Origin: Chryseolinea soli
GTDB lineage: Bacteria; Bacteroidota; Bacteroidia; Cytophagales; Cyclobacteriaceae
NCBI RefSeq assembly: GCF_003589925.1
Contig: NZ_CP032382.1
Location: 1,364,001-1,428,000 of the forward strand
Direction of reading: 5' to 3'
DNA length: 64,000 nucleotides
The translations under genes were made by a program, and so were the position numbers. Below are positions 1 to 9,067 of the stretch, piece after piece (positions within the stretch are counted from its first letter, which is position 1; each line of letters opens with the position of its first letter). Below the pieces are notes generated by a model. The model was not told the DNA's origin, did not search any database, and worked only from the letters and a program-made list of their open reading frames with translations.

Positions 1-1099
1 CTACCACCGGCACGCTATCCAGCAGTGGATTCACACGAAGTATTTCGGAGGCCACTTGCTCCACGGCATTCCAGTTCTTGAGGCCATCGATGGAGTTATT
101 CGGTTGGCCGCTATAATATTGTTTGATCAGGGCGCGCAAAGGATAGGCGCCTTTAAAAAAACTCACTTCGGCATCGATCCACGATCCGGCCATGAGGTTC
201 ATTTCGGGAAATTGTCCTTTGGCGTAAAACTGGAGGATCAGCGCATAGCGTCGCGATGAACGTCCGAACAGCCAGTTGCGCTCCACGGTGATCGCGTCTT
301 CGCGCGTCGTGCGCTTGGCCAGCACAAACCATTCATCGCGCAGGCCGGCTTCGGCGCGCACGTCGTCCAGACTTTGGGTGAACCCTACCTGGGTTCGCAG
401 TTCCACTTGCAACGCGGGCGACAAGGTTTCGAGGCGGGGAAATCCCTCAAGCACGAGATAGATGCGCAGGAGTTGGTCGAGGAATGCGGTTTGCCATCCG
501 TCCTGAAAAAAATTGATGTCGCGCAGCGTGCGCACCATCGCCGCCAGTCCGGGGGCTTGTGCGTCGACCATGCGTCGCGTCATGGTTTCGAAGTAGGCCG
601 GATCTTTGCCAGGGATGGAAACCAGTCCGTTGCGCACAATGTCTTTGATCCATAGCCGTAGTTCGCCCATGCCTTCTTCCACGCGCTTTGTGCGCGTCTC
701 CTGGCGTTTGGCCTGCGCGGCGGGATCGGCTTTCTTTTCTTTTTCTTTTTTTTCGGATTTCTGCTCTTCCCGCTCGTTGCGCTTATCAAGCCAGGCGGTG
801 ACCCAATCGGGTTCTGTCGCGGCCTTGAATAATTTCTTGTCGCGTGCATAGAGCAATAGCAACCCCAGTCCATGTTTGCAGGGAAACTTTCGGCTGGGAC
901 AAGAACATTTAAATGCAATGTTCACCAGGTCGATCTGGGTTTGATAGGGAAGCTTGCCGCTCCCCTGGCACTCGCCCCACAACGCGCGGTCACTCTCTTC
1001 GCGCTTGCCCCACTTCGACGGATTGGCTAATTCCTTTCCCGACTTCTTGGAGGCGTCGTCGGGAGCCATGGACAGGATTTGATCTTCGGAAAAATGCAT
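1..1099 (-). CDS. SWIM zinc finger family protein (partial, 3' end outside window)
   Basis: Reading leftwards from an ATG at 1099 the frame stays open to base 1, so the gene is cut by the window edge and about 366 residues are visible. A SWIM zinc-binding motif (CxCx6CxH) is formed by Cys65, Cys67, Cys74 and His76. It is followed by a highly charged Lys/Glu linker near residues 110-130 and a helical region. SWIM domains bind nucleic acid or protein. In several phyla such proteins open an operon with a MoxR ATPase, DUF5691/DUF5682 and VWA proteins. Those genes would lie left of this window, so that link is inference. Confidence 0.82.
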   Translation of the reverse strand, partial: MHFSEDQILSMAPDDASKKSGKELANPSKWGKREESDRALWGECQGSGKLPYQTQIDLVNIAFKCSCPSRKFPCKHGLGLLLLYARDKKLFKAATEPDWVTAWLDKRNEREEQKSEKKEKEKKADPAAQAKRQETRTKRVEEGMGELRLWIKDIVRNGLVSIPGKDPAYFETMTRRMVDAQAPGLAAMVRTLRDINFFQDGWQTAFLDQLLRIYLVLEGFPRLETLSPALQVELRTQVGFTQSLDDVRAEAGLRDEWFVLAKRTTREDAITVERNWLFGRSSRRYALILQFYAKGQFPEMNLMAGSWIDAEVSFFKGAYPLRALIKQYYSGQPNNSIDGLKNWNAVEQVASEILRVNPLLDSVPVV

Positions 1100-1180
1100 A
1101 GACTATAACGCACCAATCGTTAGGCGGGTCCAATATAGCAACCTTCTTTAAAAAACCTCAGCCTTAGAAGGGGATGGATC

Positions 1181-1750
1181 TTAATTATTAGGAGATGCGG
1201 GACTATTAACTTTGCGCAGGTTGCGCGTCTTGAATTCCTGCCAATACTGCGTGCCCAGGACGATATCCATTTTCATCATTTGGTGGTAGATGAAGATCGC
1301 ATTCACAAAACATTCCTCCTTTTCGTAGGCATCGGCGAGCTGCAGATAGTGTTGCAAGGAGGGGTCGAAGGCGAGTACCATTTTCACTTCCTCAATGGCC
1401 GGTCGCTTGGTCAAGATCCGCAGACCGTACGTATCGTTGCTGGCGCGCTTGCGCGATGGGGTCGACGAGGAAATGATGAGGTTTCGCTCATTGAAGTTGT
1501 CGAAACGAAAATCCACAATGGTGTCGGTGACTTGACGCGAAATAAAAACTTCGTCGCCATAGACGTTCATGAAATGGACGCGGATGGGAAGTTTAGTGGC
1601 CGAGGGCACCCCGGCGCAGGTCCAATAGATGGCAAAGCTGTCGGGATAGATGTTGGAAACGGCTGGCTGCCAGAAACGGACGGGTTGAGGTCTTTTCTGA
1701 AAAGAGAAGAAAGGCACTGCAAAGCACAGGAAAAGAAGATACCGCGTCAT
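1181..1750 (-). CDS. Secreted protein of unknown function
   Basis: A 189-residue protein starting at the ATG at 1750. The frame extends to an ATG at 1804, but the inner start places a hydrophobic signal sequence (YLLFLCFAVPFFSF) at the N-terminus. The middle is a beta-rich region with several Trp and Tyr. The C-terminal 70 residues are helical and resemble a TPR-like pair (LQLADAYEKEE, then NAIFIYHQM). I do not recognise a family. No partner is evident: it stands alone between the SWIM gene and the histone-like gene. Confidence 0.6.
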   Translation of the reverse strand: MTRYLLFLCFAVPFFSFQKRPQPVRFWQPAVSNIYPDSFAIYWTCAGVPSATKLPIRVHFMNVYGDEVFISRQVTDTIVDFRFDNFNERNLIISSSTPSRKRASNDTYGLRILTKRPAIEEVKMVLAFDPSLQHYLQLADAYEKEECFVNAIFIYHQMMKMDIVLGTQYWQEFKTRNLRKVNSPASPNN

Positions 1751-2019
1751 ACCAGTCAATATAGCTTCATTCTTTGAAAAAAAGAAAAACCATGAAGCCG
1801 CCAAGCGTCATGATTAGGATGGATGAAATGCATTTTTGCCGTGACAGCCCAAAGATTTGTGCCGATCACTCTCAAACGCCGGAGGTGACATGAAAAAAAA
1901 TGGATGAATGAAGAGGGGGCGACGGAAAAAAGGGAGGCGATACCCGGTTTCGAATGGCCTGATGTTTGTCAAGACACCTGCCTTGACTCGGAAGGTTGGG
2001 TTAGCGTGGGCTAAAAACG

Positions 2020-2049
2020 AAAAAGGCTGCCGTTTCGGGCAGCCTTTTT
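2020..2049 (-). terminator. Rho-independent terminator of the histone-like gene
   Basis: A perfect stem pairs 2025-2031 with 2038-2044 around a 6-base loop. It is flanked by an A-run on the left and a T-run on the right, so it could work in both directions. It lies 14 bases beyond the stop codon of the minus-strand histone-like gene, which is its obvious client. Confidence 0.85.
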
Positions 2050-2062
2050 TCCAGCTATCGGA

Positions 2063-2185
2063 TTATTTCTTCTTTGCTGCTTTTTTAGCAGTTTTCTTTG
2101 CTGCTTTCTTAGCAGTTTTCTTTGCTGCCTTCTTCGCAGTCTTCTTTGCTGCTTTCTTAGCAGACTTCTTCGCTGTTTTTGCCAT
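2063..2185 (-). CDS. Short histone H1-like Lys/Ala-rich protein
   Basis: A 40-residue protein made almost entirely of Lys and Ala. After MAKTAKKS it runs as an octapeptide-like repeat (AKKAAKKT) copied about four times, ending in KKK and a stop at 2063. This is the composition of the C-terminal tail of eukaryotic histone H1 and of bacterial H1-like proteins (Hc1/HctB, AlgP). Such tails bind DNA without sequence specificity and compact the nucleoid, so a nucleoid role is inferred. A strong terminator follows. At the DNA level the gene is a roughly 24-base tandem repeat and probably varies in copy number between strains. Confidence 0.8.
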   Translation of the reverse strand: MAKTAKKSAKKAAKKTAKKAAKKTAKKAAKKTAKKAAKKK

Positions 2186-2420
2186 AGCGTTTTTTATTTA
2201 AGTGAAACAAATCTATCCATCGTATGATGAACTTTCAAGTGCGAATATAAAGCAGGATTACTGGAATACAAAATCTATGTAATGTTCTCAGCATTAAAGC
2301 AGTGGATGCTAAAGCTCGGGATGAACATGCCACTCGTAAATTAAAGACCTTTGCATAGCTCCATAATGCGTCATTTGTCATAAATTCATCTCCTGTTTTA
2401 CAAACTTTGACTCCATCGCT

Positions 2421-3998
2421 ATGACGCTTACGGGAAAACAACTCATCGGATATACTGCCGCGGCCTCGGGCACAAAAACATTCAGCAACGACGACGTCGA
2501 TGTAAGGTTCTTTGAAGCCACCGCCGCCGAAGTGGACCAAGCTGCCCGCTTGGCAACGGAAGCGTTCGCCCGCTATCGCCAACTGACGGGTGCAGCGAGA
2601 GCCGCGTTCCTTGAACGCATTGCCCATGAACTATCGTTAGTCCGCGCACCGCTCAATGAAATGGCCCAACGCGAAACAGGTCTGCCCAGTGCGCGTCTCG
2701 ATGGCGAGATCACGCGCACCATCAACCAGATAAAACTCTTTGCTGCGCTCATCACGGAAGGTTCGTGGGTGCGCGCCATGATCGACCCAGCCCAACCCGA
2801 CCGCCAGCCGCTTCCCAAAGCCGACATCCGGCAAATGCAGATCCCCCTCGGTGCGATCGGCGTGTTTGGCGCCAGCAATTTTCCATTTGCGTTTTCGGTT
2901 GCCGGTGGCGACACGATCTCCGCGCTCGCCGCGGGTTGTTGTGTCGTCTATAAATCTCACCCCGGTCATCCGGCCACATCGGAAATGACCGGCGACGCCA
3001 TCGTGCGCGCAGCGCGTGCCACCAACATGCCCGAAGGCGTCTTCTCCTTGTTGCAAGGCGCCGGTCATGAAAGTGGCGTGCAACTGGTGACGCATCCTTT
3101 GATCAAAGCCGTCGGGTTCACCGGCTCACTCGCCGGCGGGCGCGCGCTCTTCAACGCCGCCGCCCAACGCGAAGAGCCCATCCCCGTCTATGCAGAGATG
3201 GGCAGCGTGAACCCCGTCATCCTCTTGCCCGGCATCCTCGCCGAAAAAAGCGCTGACCTCGCCAAGACGCTGGCCGCATCCAACACGTTGGGCACCGGAC
3301 AATTTTGCACCAACCCCGGCGTCTTTCTCGCCCTCGATTCAAACGAGACCACTTCATTTCTGCAAACGTACGCCAGCACCATCGCTGCCACACCGGGCGA
3401 CGGCATGTTGACGGAACCCATCTGCAAGTCGTATGCAAAAGGAATCACCCGTCTTTCCAATCATCCCGAAGTGAAAGCCATGGCCACCGGACTGACCACC
3501 GAAAAAAAACGCAGCGGCATTCCGAATGCGTTCAAGACCACCGTGTCGGCATTTTTAAAAGATGCGTCGCTGCAGGAGGAAGTGTTCGGACCGTCGGCGC
3601 TTCACGTCGTGGCCGGCTCCCGGGAAGAGTTGATCGACGCCATTCGCCAGATGCACGGACAGCTCACACTTTCGGTGTGGGGTACGGCCCAAGATTTGGT
3701 GGAATACAGTGATATCTTCACACAGCTGGAACTGAAAGGCGGCCGCATCATTTGCAACGGCGTGCCTACCGGAGTGGAAGTGACCCACGCCATGATGCAC
3801 GGCGGCCCCTACCCCGCCACGACCGACAGCAAGTATACCTCCGTGGGTACGCAAGCCATCTACCGGTTCACACGGCCCGTCTGCTACCAGAACTATCCAC
3901 AACATCTTTTGCCCGCACCGCTGCGCAACGAAAATCCGCTCAACGTGTGGCGATCGGTAAACGGTCAGCCGCAACAGGGACCTTTAACCACAGCCTAA
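2421..3998 (+). CDS. Alpha-ketoglutaric semialdehyde (2,5-dioxovalerate) dehydrogenase, NADP+-type ALDH
   Basis: A 525-residue aldehyde dehydrogenase. Visible catalytic features are Asn153 in ASNFPF, the general base Glu259 in AEMGSVNP and the nucleophile Cys296 in GQFCTNPG. Length and the GSVNP signature fit the KGSADH subfamily, which oxidises 2,5-dioxopentanoate to 2-oxoglutarate in oxidative pentose, uronate or hydroxyproline breakdown. It is first of three same-strand genes (gaps of 18 and 17 bases). The third is an FAH-family protein of the type that produces the semialdehyde, which supports the assignment. The exact parent sugar is not shown. Confidence 0.88.
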   Translation: MTLTGKQLIGYTAAASGTKTFSNDDVDVRFFEATAAEVDQAARLATEAFARYRQLTGAARAAFLERIAHELSLVRAPLNEMAQRETGLPSARLDGEITRTINQIKLFAALITEGSWVRAMIDPAQPDRQPLPKADIRQMQIPLGAIGVFGASNFPFAFSVAGGDTISALAAGCCVVYKSHPGHPATSEMTGDAIVRAARATNMPEGVFSLLQGAGHESGVQLVTHPLIKAVGFTGSLAGGRALFNAAAQREEPIPVYAEMGSVNPVILLPGILAEKSADLAKTLAASNTLGTGQFCTNPGVFLALDSNETTSFLQTYASTIAATPGDGMLTEPICKSYAKGITRLSNHPEVKAMATGLTTEKKRSGIPNAFKTTVSAFLKDASLQEEVFGPSALHVVAGSREELIDAIRQMHGQLTLSVWGTAQDLVEYSDIFTQLELKGGRIICNGVPTGVEVTHAMMHGGPYPATTDSKYTSVGTQAIYRFTRPVCYQNYPQHLLPAPLRNENPLNVWRSVNGQPQQGPLTTA

Positions 3999-4016
3999 TC
4001 TCAATTCCGTCTATTC

Positions 4017-5255
4017 ATGATTCGATCCATTCGCTTTTTTATTTTGTTTGCGCTAACCGCCGGCGTGCTCTCCTGCCGCAAGCCTCAGCCCGTCGAAACA
4101 AAAATAGAAGCCGCGCCTGTCTATACGATCGGTACGTATGGCTATGATGCATCCTTCCTGCGCGAACACACCAACCAGGTGGTCGAACTTTCGAACGAAG
4201 ACCACAGCGCCAAGATCCTGCTGTCGGCCGAATACCAGGGACGCGTGATGACCAGTACGGCAAAAGGCGATTCGGGGGTCAGTTTCGGATGGATCAACTA
4301 CAAACTCCTGGGATCTGGAAAAAAAATAAAACAATTCAACCCGGTGGGCGGTGAAGAACGGTTCTGGCTCGGACCCGAAGGCGGACAATATGCGCTTTAC
4401 TTTAAAAAAGGCGATTCATTCGACCTCGATCACTGGCAAGTGCCGGCCATCCTGGACACGCTGCCCTATGAAGTGTCGCAGGCCTCCCCCACGCAAGCCC
4501 TGTTCACCGCCAAAGCTTCGCTCACCAACTACAGCGGCACACCCTTCTCCATCGGCATCGAACGCCGGGTGAACTTGCTGGATAAACAAACCATTGCCTC
4601 CAAATTGAACGTGACCCTTCCCGAAAGCCTTTCGCTGGTGGGCTATGAAACGGAAAACAAAATACAGAACCTGGGCAAGGAAGATTGGAAAAAAGAAAAG
4701 GGCTTGTTGTCGATCTGGCTGCTGGGCATGATGACACCGTCGGATCAAACCACGGTGATGATCCCCTTTCATCCAAAGCCCAACAGCCGGCAGCTTATCA
4801 CCGACAATTATTTTGGCGCCATCCCACCCGAAAGACTTCGGGTGACCGACAGTGTGCTGTATTTCCGGTGCGACGGCAAGCTGCGCAGCAAGATCGGTTT
4901 GTCGCCCCGCATCGCCAAGACCATCGCCGCCAGCTACGACTTCCGTCAAAATGTGCTCACGCTCATCCTATTCCCCGTCGACAACACCGGTCGCTATGTG
5001 AACTCCACCTGGAAGTTGCAAGACCAACCCTACCAGGGCGACGTAGTGAACGCCTACAACGACGGGCCCCAAGCCGACGGCACACAGATGGGTCCTTTTT
5101 ATGAAATTGAATCGTCATCGACCGCCAACGAATTGAAAGCCGGCCAATCCCAAACTTACCGCCAGATGACCTGCCACTTCCAGGGCGACTACGAAACGCT
5201 GCACACCCTGATGCAAAGCCTGACCGGCATCGACATGAACACACTTAAAAACTAA
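4017..5255 (+). CDS. DUF6786-type lipoprotein
   Basis: A 412-residue protein with a lipoprotein signal peptide ending in a lipobox (GVLSC, Cys20), so it is expected to be exported and lipid-anchored. The rest is beta-rich with many aromatic residues and matches, from memory, the DUF6786 family of Bacteroidota. The fold looks like the beta-sandwich of aldose 1-epimerases, but no catalytic His/Glu set can be pointed to. It lies between the semialdehyde dehydrogenase and the FAH-family gene in one operon, so a role in recognising or epimerising the sugar acid being degraded is possible. That is inference. Confidence 0.7.
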   Translation: MIRSIRFFILFALTAGVLSCRKPQPVETKIEAAPVYTIGTYGYDASFLREHTNQVVELSNEDHSAKILLSAEYQGRVMTSTAKGDSGVSFGWINYKLLGSGKKIKQFNPVGGEERFWLGPEGGQYALYFKKGDSFDLDHWQVPAILDTLPYEVSQASPTQALFTAKASLTNYSGTPFSIGIERRVNLLDKQTIASKLNVTLPESLSLVGYETENKIQNLGKEDWKKEKGLLSIWLLGMMTPSDQTTVMIPFHPKPNSRQLITDNYFGAIPPERLRVTDSVLYFRCDGKLRSKIGLSPRIAKTIAASYDFRQNVLTLILFPVDNTGRYVNSTWKLQDQPYQGDVVNAYNDGPQADGTQMGPFYEIESSSTANELKAGQSQTYRQMTCHFQGDYETLHTLMQSLTGIDMNTLKN

Positions 5256-5272
5256 ACCCCTCTACCATAGCC

Positions 5273-6115
5273 ATGCACCTCTACAAAACAAAACAAGGCG
5301 TCCTAGTTCGACAAGAACAAAACCATTTCCTGCTCAACGAAGATTGGGACACGCTGGTGAACCAACGCTATCTCCATGCGCACCTGGAGGAGAGCATCAG
5401 CAGGGCCACGCCTTTTAAAGAAGCCATTGATGTATTTTTAGCCCACCACCTGTTAGCTCCCATCGGCAAACAAGAAGTGTGGGCCGCGGGCGTGACGTAT
5501 CTGCGCAGTCGCGATGCCCGCATGGAGGAATCGAAAGAAAGTGGTGGCGCCGATTTTTATCAATTGGTGTATGAAGCCGACCGCCCCGAAATATTTTTCA
5601 AGGCCACGCCGCATCGCGTGGTGGGTCACGGACATCGCGTCAACATCCGCAGGGATTCCACCTGGAACGTGCCCGAGCCGGAGCTCACGCTGTTCATCAA
5701 CGCCTATGGCGAAATACAAGGCTACACCGTGGGCAACGACATGAGTTCGCGCAGCATCGAAGGTGAAAACCCGTTGTATCTGCCCCAGGCAAAAGTATAC
5801 GACAAGAGCTGCGCCATCGGTCCGGGTCTTTATGTTCCTGCGGCGCCCATTTCGTCCGAAACCAAGATCAGCATCGTCATCCGCCGCGGACAAAAAGAAA
5901 TGTATGCGGCGTCCATCCAGTTGAACCGCATGAAGCGTACACTGCCCGAGCTGGCCGAATATCTTTACAGGGGATGCTCCTTTCCACACGGCTGCTATCT
6001 CATGACGGGCACGGGTCTGGTTCCCGGTTCAGATTTCACGCTGCTTAAAAACGACGAGGTGAGCATCACGATTGAAGGGATCGGCACCCTGGTGAACACG
6101 GTATCGGAGTTGTGA
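5273..6115 (+). CDS. FAH-family protein, AraD1-like 2-keto-3-deoxy sugar-acid dehydratase/hydrolase
   Basis: A 280-residue member of the fumarylacetoacetate hydrolase superfamily. Visible motifs include AAGVTYLRSRDARMEES, EPELTLFINA with the metal-binding acidic residues, GYTVGNDMSSR with the metal Asp, and an active-site Lys in YLPQAKVYD. AraD1-type members dehydrate 2-keto-3-deoxy-L-arabinonate to 2-oxoglutaric semialdehyde. The substrate dehydrogenase for that product is encoded two genes upstream in the same operon, so the pair would complete a Weimberg-like route. Other FAH enzymes (hydrolases, isomerases) look similar, so the exact reaction is inferred. Confidence 0.8.
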   Translation: MHLYKTKQGVLVRQEQNHFLLNEDWDTLVNQRYLHAHLEESISRATPFKEAIDVFLAHHLLAPIGKQEVWAAGVTYLRSRDARMEESKESGGADFYQLVYEADRPEIFFKATPHRVVGHGHRVNIRRDSTWNVPEPELTLFINAYGEIQGYTVGNDMSSRSIEGENPLYLPQAKVYDKSCAIGPGLYVPAAPISSETKISIVIRRGQKEMYAASIQLNRMKRTLPELAEYLYRGCSFPHGCYLMTGTGLVPGSDFTLLKNDEVSITIEGIGTLVNTVSEL

Positions 6116-6121
6116 CATTGA

Positions 6122-6154
6122 ACGCAGGAACAGACTTGATCCTGCGTCTGTTCC
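6122..6154 (+). terminator. Inverted repeats after the FAH gene, possible terminator
   Basis: Just past the FAH stop there are two mutually exclusive stems: 6122-6128 with 6141-6147, and 6127-6135 with 6146-6154 (9 bp). There is no T-run after either, so simple Rho-independent termination is uncertain. The position at the operon end suggests a 3'-end or mRNA-stability element. Confidence 0.4.
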
Positions 6155-6317
6155 CGCGATCGGCCTCCGGGTGTCATTACAGATTTGTTTGCCTTCAATT
6201 TGTTTTGGGAAACGTGGCGCTTACCATAACCCGGCATTCATTATTAAACGTGAAAATTTTCTATCCCAGTATCATAGTTCTCGCGGCACGGTCGCGATCA
6301 GTTGAAGTGAAACGCAT

Positions 6318-7082
6318 ATGGTATACCATGTCTTAAATGGCGACGCCCTGGTCCCCGGTTTTAAGGCCACAGGCTTGCCCGGCGAAATCATCGTGGCGCG
6401 CGAATGTCTTATTGAAGGCGACCTGAAAGGCGAAACGCTTCCCGAGTTCCTGGAGAACCGGGCCCGGTTTGTCGAAGACGAGTTCAACGAGGAACGCGTT
6501 CGCTATTACGACAATGTTGCGCCTGAATTTGAAAAACTGCTTAGTGCCGAACCCGGATCGGAGTTCAATCTGTGGTTCGGGTATGATCTTTTTTGCAGGG
6601 CGAATATGTGGTTTGTGCTCTCGCTGCTGTCGCACCTGGAGGGCGACAAAGAAGTGAACGTGGTCTATCCATCCTTTCGCGAGAAACACGACATCTGGTT
6701 GGAATTTGGACGCGCTACTTCCGAACAATTGATGGAAGCGTTTGACAACCGGGTCAACTTCGCCCAACGCGACTTCCGGCTGGCCAATGATCTGTGGACA
6801 GCATATAAACAGTCTGACCTGGGGCGTTTGCATGACCTCTCCATTTTTCAGTCGCCATGCTTTCCCTATTTGCAGGAAGTTTGCCAGGCACACATCGACC
6901 GGTTCCCTTACAAAGGAAAGAAGGGACGGCCGGAACGGGTGATAGAGGAAATATTAAAAAAGAATGCACGCGATTTTAAAACCGTCTTCAAGGAATTTTC
7001 AGCCCGTGAAGGGATCTATGGGTTCGGCGATACGCAGGTGAGAAAAATCTATGACAAGGTGATGAAGGAAAGAAACCCCTAG
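6318..7082 (+). CDS. DUF1835 domain-containing protein
   Basis: A 254-residue soluble protein. The N-terminus (VYHVLNGDAL) followed by an acidic helical middle with WFGYDLFCRANMWF is the DUF1835 pattern found across Bacteroidota. The C-terminal third resembles the DUF3658-like helical tail often fused to it, which is a weaker assignment. No catalytic residues are obvious and the function is unknown. It stands alone, with 200 bases of non-coding sequence upstream and a convergent gene downstream. Confidence 0.75.
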   Translation: MVYHVLNGDALVPGFKATGLPGEIIVARECLIEGDLKGETLPEFLENRARFVEDEFNEERVRYYDNVAPEFEKLLSAEPGSEFNLWFGYDLFCRANMWFVLSLLSHLEGDKEVNVVYPSFREKHDIWLEFGRATSEQLMEAFDNRVNFAQRDFRLANDLWTAYKQSDLGRLHDLSIFQSPCFPYLQEVCQAHIDRFPYKGKKGRPERVIEEILKKNARDFKTVFKEFSAREGIYGFGDTQVRKIYDKVMKERNP

Positions 7083-7144
7083 GATTTAATTCTTTCAAAC
7101 AAAAAATCTCGTGATGGTCTTTGCGTTTCACGACCTAGGTGATT

Positions 7145-7717
7145 TCACTCAGGTGTACGATTCATCGCCTTCACTACTTCCACAATGGAGCGGTCGTTGA
7201 TCATCACATCGGTTAACACGGCATTGCCCGCACCAATCCGCACCACACCATAGGCTACCTGCGTCGAGTCGCGCTGTGCTTCCCAATAGGCCTTCTCTGC
7301 TTCGGAGGCTTTGGATTCTTCCAGGTAAAACCGGTCAAAGGGAAGTTCGAACCCTACCGGAGATGATGAGCCAGAATCTACGTAGGACACTTTTGTATGT
7401 AGATAAGCTCCCTCGGCGGGAGGCGTAGTCGAAATGGAGGTCGGCATGGCAAATCCGGCGGAGTCCTGCGTGAACGTCACATACACCTCTTCATTGTACC
7501 GCCACGGGTGGTCGCCTGGGGGGTCGATCCGATTGGCTTCAAACGACAACGTGATGTATTTCCCGCGGAACGGATCGGACGGATCGATGGGTTGTGTTTT
7601 GAATTTGTAGACCGTGCCGCTCGTAACAACGCTTTCGCTGTCGTAGATCATTTTACCGGGCACAACCCATTGCGCCACGCACATGAAGACAAACAAGATG
7701 ATGGCAAATGTTTTCAT
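7145..7717 (-). CDS. GDYXXLXY-family membrane-anchored protein
   Basis: A 190-residue protein with one N-terminal hydrophobic segment (residues 3-20). The family hallmark appears as DPFRGKYITLSFE, where GKY..L.F replaces the usual GDY..L.Y. The start ATG at 7717 overlaps the stop of the upstream DUF2157 gene by 4 bases, so the two are translationally coupled. In Bacteroidota and Proteobacteria this family is nearly always paired with a DUF2157 polytopic protein. The biochemical role of the pair is unknown. Confidence 0.82.
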   Translation of the reverse strand: MKTFAIILFVFMCVAQWVVPGKMIYDSESVVTSGTVYKFKTQPIDPSDPFRGKYITLSFEANRIDPPGDHPWRYNEEVYVTFTQDSAGFAMPTSISTTPPAEGAYLHTKVSYVDSGSSSPVGFELPFDRFYLEESKASEAEKAYWEAQRDSTQVAYGVVRIGAGNAVLTDVMINDRSIVEVVKAMNRTPE

Positions 7718-9015
7718 GCGCCTTGCTTACGTTTTTTTATCATATAAATATTCGCTGCAAAAAATCCCACGCCCACACCGATGAAGAGCAGGCCGCGCAG
7801 CACAAAGCTGAAATTGGTATCGAAAAACCGACAGGCGATGAGCCCGGTGATGATGAGCAAGCCATAGTTCAATATGCCAAGATGATTCTTGCGCGCGCCG
7901 TCGCGGATGGTATACACCGCAAAAACAAGCACCACGAGATTGACCAGGAGTTGCGCTGCGCCGGGCGTCTTTATTCCCAGGAAAAAGAGCGCGATAAAAA
8001 CGAGGAACGCATAAGCCTTGAGATTGATGGCCGCCGCCGACTTCGTGCGCAGCACTACAAACAGCATGGCGATCGCCATTAGCGTAACGGCACCTGCCAC
8101 CGATGTCTCCACATCGCCGGCTAGCGCATGGAGTGTCGAGTTATCATAGATATCTTCCCAATACCATTCGAAGCTCAGGATGAGCAATGAGCCCATGATG
8201 CCCAGGCTTCCCACCACCAGGAAGGCGTTGGTCAACACGCGTTGTGTTTCAAAAAGCTTGATCTCGCTGAGAAGAATAAAAAGACTGAACAGGCTCATAT
8301 AAGCCATCATCAGAAGCTGGTCCGACCCCTGGAACGTTCCCAGGCACACGGTGAGGGAGAGCACCAGCAACCAGGAGATAAAATAGTAGAAATTGTTTTT
8401 GATGCCCGGCAGGATAAACTCGGTGTAACAAAACGGGAGCACCAGCATCAACATCGGCCCATACTTCCAGGGAACACGCGACCCTTCCATGAAGTTGTAA
8501 CTGAAATATCCCACCTCGCAAGCATACCAGGTTACACCCACGATATACAGCATCGCTGTAACAGACGAGCGCAGCACATAAATGCACGGCAGCGTGAGCA
8601 ACATCCACGCCATCAGAAAGCGACCAAAGTTGCCTTCAATATTGTATACCTGGCCCACGATGGAGATACTCAAGGCGATGGCAAAACACAAAAATGCGCC
8701 ACATCCTTCACGCCACGCGCGGCTTTGTATGTTCTTGAGAACGATGTAGCCCGCAATTCCCTGGCCTACCAGCAAGGGCAATAACCCGATGCCGAGCTTC
8801 ATCGCTTTCGGCAGTTCGTCCCAATTGTGGGCCACGATGAGGACGATCCCCATGCCGATGAGCAAGCCGCCAAGGATACCAAAGACCACGAGGAGTCGGT
8901 TCGTCGTTGGATTAGGCTGGTTTTCGTAGTGAGCAGCGATGCGCTGCGCCGTCTCTTCGCTGATAACGTTGGCCCGGACAAGCTCCGGGAGTTCTTTCAA
9001 GATCTGTTTGCTCAT
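7714..9015 (-). CDS. DUF2157 polytopic membrane protein
   Basis: A 433-residue protein from the ATG at 9015 (MSKQILKELPEL). The open frame extends further upstream, but only through the terminator of the preceding gene, so those starts are rejected. A soluble N-terminal DUF2157 helix bundle (about residues 1-45) is followed by roughly 12 or more membrane segments (for example LLVVFGILGGLLIGMG). It is the first cistron of a two-gene unit with the GDYXXLXY gene. The domain occurs in putative membrane sensors or channels, and no function has been assigned. Confidence 0.85.
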   Translation of the reverse strand: MSKQILKELPELVRANVISEETAQRIAAHYENQPNPTTNRLLVVFGILGGLLIGMGIVLIVAHNWDELPKAMKLGIGLLPLLVGQGIAGYIVLKNIQSRAWREGCGAFLCFAIALSISIVGQVYNIEGNFGRFLMAWMLLTLPCIYVLRSSVTAMLYIVGVTWYACEVGYFSYNFMEGSRVPWKYGPMLMLVLPFCYTEFILPGIKNNFYYFISWLLVLSLTVCLGTFQGSDQLLMMAYMSLFSLFILLSEIKLFETQRVLTNAFLVVGSLGIMGSLLILSFEWYWEDIYDNSTLHALAGDVETSVAGAVTLMAIAMLFVVLRTKSAAAINLKAYAFLVFIALFFLGIKTPGAAQLLVNLVVLVFAVYTIRDGARKNHLGILNYGLLIITGLIACRFFDTNFSFVLRGLLFIGVGVGFFAANIYMIKKRKQGA

Positions 9016-9067
9016 GCGGGTCGCCGGTGTCGTGGAGATGACCGGGATGGGAAGGTACTCATTTTTT

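Noticed and set aside
1908..2201. A 97-codon plus-strand frame rich in Phe and Ala
   Set aside because: It is the antisense reading of the Lys/Ala histone-like gene, whose minus-strand frame has its own start, stop and terminator.
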